Positions 53,842 to 57,116 of a DNA stretch of 57,116 bases are shown in pieces; the stretch's first letter is position 1, and each line of letters starts with the position of its first letter. The stretch is from a virus. The notes beneath the pieces are model-generated. The model searched no databases, had not been told where the DNA came from, and saw only the letters and a list, made by a program, of their open reading frames with translations. The translations under genes were made by a program, and so were the position numbers. Where the stretch lies: IMG/VR virus record IMGVR_UViG_3300043446_002063, positions 1 to 57,116 of that record. One strand, 5' to 3'.

Positions 53842-54318
53842 TTAAAAGTTGAGCAATTGATTAATTTTTTTCTCAGTTAAAATAAAGAAAGTATAACCGT
53901 TTCTCTCACACCACTTACGCGCTGCTTCCCATTTAGCCATGTTTATAGCATATTGAGTGTGTTCGTATAATAAAGTTTTTTTACTTTTGTTAGGAGTTAT
54001 AGTGGGTGGTAATGTATATTTTTCTGGTTTAATTTCTATTAATAATTTTGTTATAGAACCATCCTTTCTTTGTAAGTGAGCCACTACATCTACAAAGTAA
54101 CGATGCAATTTTCCAGTTAAGTCTAAAGGAGATCTGTAAGGTATAACAACAGACTCTGAGCCCCAACTTATTACATGAGAGTTTAAATCTAAGTGTCGAA
54201 ACACCTTTAATTCTAGACTAGAACGATATAAAATAGGCCAAGAACCTTTGTATTTGTTTCTGAATTGAGGCGTATAATTGCCTTGATTAAAATTACCGTT
54301 TTTGTTTAATCTTTTCAT
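53842..54318 (-). CDS. 4: Head completion protein, gp4-like
   Basis: 158 residues (T4 gp4 is 150). YKGSWPILYRSSLELKVFRHLDLN, then WGSESVVIPYRSPLDLTGKLHRYFVDVVA and LLIEIKPEKYTLPP, with AKWEAARKWCERNGYTFFILTE at the end, matches the gp4 family pattern. The E...D...ExK arrangement (SLE, FVD, IEIK) is that of a TnsA/restriction-endonuclease-like fold, which suggests nuclease activity in DNA end processing or head sealing. In T4, gp4 completes filled heads. Here it follows the gp13-like neck gene by two bases, whereas T4 keeps it in a different cluster, so head-completion and neck genes are grouped. Confidence 0.88.
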   Translation of the reverse strand: MKRLNKNGNFNQGNYTPQFRNKYKGSWPILYRSSLELKVFRHLDLNSHVISWGSESVVIPYRSPLDLTGKLHRYFVDVVAHLQRKDGSITKLLIEIKPEKYTLPPTITPNKSKKTLLYEHTQYAINMAKWEAARKWCERNGYTFFILTEKKINQLLNF

Positions 54319-54320
54319 GA

Positions 54321-55700
54321 TTATCCTATAAAAAATCTTATAGGATCTCTGTCTATTTGATCTTGAGTAATTTCTTTTTCTAAGGCATCTCTTTCATTGA
54401 CGCCTTGATTCATTAAATCTTGATAAGAAACACTTTGACCACCAAACAGGTTTGAACCACCGTATTTTCCTCTTACGTGTGCTACCGCTATTTTAGTTAA
54501 AGCTAAACTATAACGATAAACCCAAAGCTGATTAATGAGATCTTTTAAAGGTTTTTGTAACCTACAACCTACTACACCATAATAGGTGTTATAAACACTG
54601 GGTTCTGGTACTAATTTAAGTATTTGATCTTCTGGATAAAATCTTAAATATGGTGTGGTTGCTAAAACCTTTTCTCGAGTCTCTAACCAACCCTTTAAAA
54701 ATTGCCAAGTAATTAAGTCATAACCCACATTACCCAACAAGTGACCGAAATAAGCTTGTTGAGCTATAGTATGTTCAATGGTAAACAGTGTATTAACTCC
54801 GGAATTATTGCCTTCAGCAAAGGAATAAACATCTATTACTCGACGATAGTTATTTAAATCCATATCCCATCCAGCAGAATGCGTTAAATTGTAGACTGGA
54901 TTGACGTCTTGACCGTTAACCACTACCACTTTATGAGAATTGGGTGGTATTGGTGCTTCAAATTTAATTACTACGTGAGACTCGGAAGCATTTAAAATGT
55001 TAGGATAACTTAATTCTCCATTTTCTTGGTTAAAAACCTGAACTACAACATCTTTGTTATTTAAATTATGAAATACAGTAAATTCATTGCTGCTGCCGTT
55101 ACCTATAACTGAAACGTGTCTTAAAGTAGAAGAACCAGTTAATACAATTACTCTTAAAGAATTTAAAGGTATAGGTTGGTTAAATCTTAATATAGTAGTA
55201 TTGCGTGAATCATTTATAGTTGTAGTATAGACCTGTTCATTAGTAACATTGTCATATATTTGTACAATAACATTTTGAGTATCTAAATTGTGTTGTACAA
55301 CATATTCAGAATCTACATTGTTGCCTATATTAGTCACATATTCACTAACGTCTGTAGCATTGCGAGCCTTGTAAGAAGCTGGAAAGGCTTGAGAGTCTGG
55401 ATTAGCCGAGCTTTGTAGGTCTGGAGTAATGTTAATTAATCTACCTATAGGCAGACCCACTTTGGGTATATAAAGATCTGATTTAAAAATTAAAAATTCT
55501 TCTGTGGTACCACTGAATTTAGTAAAAAACTCTATAGCTAAATCTATGGCTTCGTATATTTGAGCAGAACTAATTTCTATTTGTATTAATGGTTCACCCA
55601 AGGCTCTCCGTATGCGTTGAGCCAATAGATCATAACTCTTAATCTTAGAATTAAAAGTAGTACTACCGTGATAAGAATTAGGTATTACAGGTAAAGCCAT
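54321..55700 (-). CDS. 13: Neck protein, gp13-like, with two inserted beta-sandwich units
   Basis: 459 residues (T4 gp13 is 309). Ends match T4: LAQRIRRALGEPLIQIEISSAQIYEAI against [25 protein letters not shown], and LWVYRYSLALTKIAVAHVRGKYGG...NERDALEKEI...IRFFIG against the T4 end. The extra length is an insert at about residues 130-262 of two tandem units, EYVVQHNLDTQNVIVQIYD and EFTVFHNLNNKDVVVQVFN, each ending in a strand like VVVVNG. Such HNL..VVVQ units are common in phage tail-fibre proteins. gp13 seals the head and joins it to the tail; the insert should protrude from the neck (inference). Confidence 0.8.
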   Translation of the reverse strand: MALPVIPNSYHGSTTFNSKIKSYDLLAQRIRRALGEPLIQIEISSAQIYEAIDLAIEFFTKFSGTTEEFLIFKSDLYIPKVGLPIGRLINITPDLQSSANPDSQAFPASYKARNATDVSEYVTNIGNNVDSEYVVQHNLDTQNVIVQIYDNVTNEQVYTTTINDSRNTTILRFNQPIPLNSLRVIVLTGSSTLRHVSVIGNGSSNEFTVFHNLNNKDVVVQVFNQENGELSYPNILNASESHVVIKFEAPIPPNSHKVVVVNGQDVNPVYNLTHSAGWDMDLNNYRRVIDVYSFAEGNNSGVNTLFTIEHTIAQQAYFGHLLGNVGYDLITWQFLKGWLETREKVLATTPYLRFYPEDQILKLVPEPSVYNTYYGVVGCRLQKPLKDLINQLWVYRYSLALTKIAVAHVRGKYGGSNLFGGQSVSYQDLMNQGVNERDALEKEITQDQIDRDPIRFFIG

Positions 55701-55706
55701 ATATTA

Positions 55707-55714
55707 ATACTTAC
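55707..55714 (-). promoter_or_regulatory. Variant late-promoter-like element
   Basis: Minus-strand GTAAGTAT, six bases before the gp13-like ATG; identical variant to that before the giant fibre gene. Confidence 0.3.
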
Positions 55715-55740
55715 AAATATGGCCGATATAATTTGTATAC

Positions 55741-57015
55741 CTATCCTAAATAAGCAGCAGAATTAGAAATTACGTTGGTAGATACATCTATCCAAGTAGC
55801 AGAATTAGATTGTATTAAGCTACTTTCTTCAATATTAAGATAAATTGATGAATTTGCTGCCAAGTTAGTAGAAGCTTCTACTAAAGTGGCTGAAACATTA
55901 GACCAGCTAGAAGTTAAATCAGCCAATATAGCAGAATCTTGAGTGTTAAGATAAGTTCCAGAGTTGGAAATTAAATTAGAAGCAGCCTCTATCCAGGTAG
56001 CTGAATTAGACCTTAATACACTAGATTCTGAAGAATTGAGATACGAAGAAGAAAGCAAAGTTAAATTTGTATAAGCTGCTGTCCATAAATTAGAATTTGC
56101 CAAAACTGTCGATACATTGTTTTGCCAATTTGAAGATAAAGATCTTAAAACTGTAGAATCCTCAGCATTAATATAAACAGAAGAATTGGATATTAAATTC
56201 TGATAAGAAGATTGCCAATTTCCTGTGAGAGCTAATAAATTAGAAACATTATCCTTTTCAAAGGGATTTAAATATGAAGAAGACAAAGAATTAATATTTA
56301 AATAAGATTCTTGCCAATTGCTAGACAAAGAAAGCAAATTGGTAACTGCACTTTTTTCAAAAGGATTTAAATAAGAAGAAGACAAACTAGATAAATTGCT
56401 ATAAGATTGTTGCCACGCAGCAGAAGCTGATTGTAAAATAGACAATTTAGCAGTTTCTAATGGATTTAAATATAAAGCAGAATTAGTACGAATATTGGTG
56501 GAAGAGTCTATTAAATTTGCCAAATTAGATTCAAAATATATTTTAAAATTATTTAAAGACGCACACAAATAATTCATGAAATTGGTAAGAATATGAACTG
56601 GTGGACCCTCTTCACTGATTATAATAGCATCTGGATCATCTTCTGATTGAATTATTACTGTCTTATTCATGCTGGGTATGTCATTTTCTATTCTCCACAA
56701 TCCTTGCATATAAGTTTTACGCTTACCATCAGGAAAGGTTATTCTTAAATTGTAGGAATAATTACCTATAGGCAAATCTACAACGCGTGGTGGAATTGTT
56801 ATTACACCTAAAGTGGGCAATGCTATGTAAATAGCGCCTGAACCTGATGTAAGTTTTAAAAATTCTGGACTAGAGTTGTTATTGTAACTTTTTACAACCA
56901 TTTCAACAACTGCTCCAGTCAAGTCTACAGGTTGGTTGTTATACTTGAATGTAATATTATTAATTCCTTTCCAAGTATCTCCAGTAGTATGAGGAGGAAT
57001 GTTATAAATTTTCAT
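55741..57015 (-). CDS. BppU-like N-terminal domain with tryptophan-spaced repeat fibre
   Basis: 424 residues. Residues 1-110 look like the BppU/Ig-like N-terminal domain of baseplate upper proteins: ITFKYNNQPVDLTGAVVEMV, a GVITIPPRVVDLPIGNY strand and YNLRITFPDGKRKTY. From about residue 165 to the end are seven or eight repeats of about 33 residues (SSYLNPFEKSAVTNLLSLSSNWQESY), the later ones with SATWIEAASNLISNSGTYLN. Regular Trp and Leu spacing suggests helical, trimeric fibre-like packing. It sits directly upstream of the gp13-like gene, so it could form a neck fibre or whisker-like appendage (inference), although a baseplate role is equally compatible. No Shine-Dalgarno precedes the ATG. 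Confidence 0.65.
   Translation of the reverse strand: MKIYNIPPHTTGDTWKGINNITFKYNNQPVDLTGAVVEMVVKSYNNNSSPEFLKLTSGSGAIYIALPTLGVITIPPRVVDLPIGNYSYNLRITFPDGKRKTYMQGLWRIENDIPSMNKTVIIQSEDDPDAIIISEEGPPVHILTNFMNYLCASLNNFKIYFESNLANLIDSSTNIRTNSALYLNPLETAKLSILQSASAAWQQSYSNLSSLSSSYLNPFEKSAVTNLLSLSSNWQESYLNINSLSSSYLNPFEKDNVSNLLALTGNWQSSYQNLISNSSVYINAEDSTVLRSLSSNWQNNVSTVLANSNLWTAAYTNLTLLSSSYLNSSESSVLRSNSATWIEAASNLISNSGTYLNTQDSAILADLTSSWSNVSATLVEASTNLAANSSIYLNIEESSLIQSNSATWIDVSTNVISNSAAYLG
55745..56525 (-). repeat. Tandem repeats of about 33 codons
   Basis: The two best copies have LSSSYLNPFEK spaced exactly 33 residues apart. Other copies keep (S/Y)YLN..E...(V/I)L and a Trp about 16 residues later. Confidence 0.7.
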
Positions 57016-57024
57016 ATAAAAATA

Positions 57025-57116
57025 TTACCCTTCTGGAGGTGTTGGAGGAGCAGCTGCTGGTTCTGCTGCTGAGGGGGTAGTTGCTCCTCCTCCAGGTGCT
57101 GGTGGTGGTAAAGTTT
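57025..57116 (-). CDS. C-terminal end of a structural-region protein with Pro/Ala-rich tail (partial)
   Basis: Open frame entering from the right edge and ending in TAA at 57027-57025, nine bases before the next ATG. The 30 visible codons encode a low-complexity tail with PPPAPGGGATTPSAAEP and AAAPPTPPEG. Such tails occur at the C-termini of phage head or neck proteins, but nothing visible allows naming. Same strand and tight spacing put it in the head/neck operon. Confidence 0.6.
   Translation of the reverse strand, partial: TLPPPAPGGGATTPSAAEPAAAPPTPPEG

Noticed and set aside
1-57116. tRNA genes and mobile elements
   Set aside because: None was recognised by eye. Intergenic gaps are all under about 100 bases and hold no cloverleaf, transposase or inverted-repeat ends. 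A tRNA search program would be decisive.
1-57116. Naming a host such as a cyanobacterium or a Bacteroidota species
   Set aside because: Low G+C, T4-like genes and missing Shine-Dalgarno sites are compatible with several hosts, and no host-specific gene such as a photosystem gene is present.

Overview
The window is a densely packed stretch of an AT-rich genome of a T4-like contractile-tailed phage. The evidence is a block of T4-type head genes at the right: a gp13-like neck protein, gp4-like head completion protein, gp21 prohead protease, gp67-like core protein, gp22-like scaffold and gp23 major capsid protein. A gp44-type clamp loader, dUTPase, gp25 and gp6 baseplate wedge proteins and a probable gp16 small terminase subunit follow. 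Portal, large terminase, sheath and tube genes are not in the window. I see no tRNA, integrase, transposase or CRISPR array. The host cannot be named from the sequence. Almost no gene has a Shine-Dalgarno sequence; starts follow AT-rich strings such as TTAATATG, often just behind a T4-late-promoter-like element (NATAAATA).

Layout, in the direction of transcription (mostly minus strand, right to left). 57116-50472: structural head and neck operon, ending in a strong hairpin terminator after the capsid gene. 50379-46789: small replication, nucleotide and packaging genes, with two plus-strand genes between them. 46183-43872: gp25 and gp6. 43869-17338: about 26 kb of very large tail, baseplate and fibre proteins of 1122, 1954, 933, 214, 302, 846 and 3433 residues. 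They are built from PKD, NHL and RCC1 beta-propeller, YadA-head-like, LamG and SPRY modules. 17292-6833: an accessory island with two twitch-type radical SAM proteins, three aspartyl-hydroxylase-like proteins (one with its metal ligands lost), an asparagine-synthetase-like amidotransferase, two family-31-like glycosyltransferases, a PIG-L deacetylase and a family-8-like glycosyltransferase. 6799-1: further fibre proteins, including a LamG domain interrupted by a propeller and three tandem paralogues, the last ending in a glycine-rich tip-like region cut by the window edge.

The most interesting part is the pairing of an oversized adhesion apparatus with an adjacent modification island of hydroxylase-like, radical SAM, glycosyltransferase, deacetylase and amidotransferase genes. 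I infer, without proof, that this island decorates either the phage's own fibres or the host surface glycan. Functional calls for the T4 core genes are strong. Calls for the giant structural proteins rest on visible repeats and domain-like motifs, and the island's joint function is inference.
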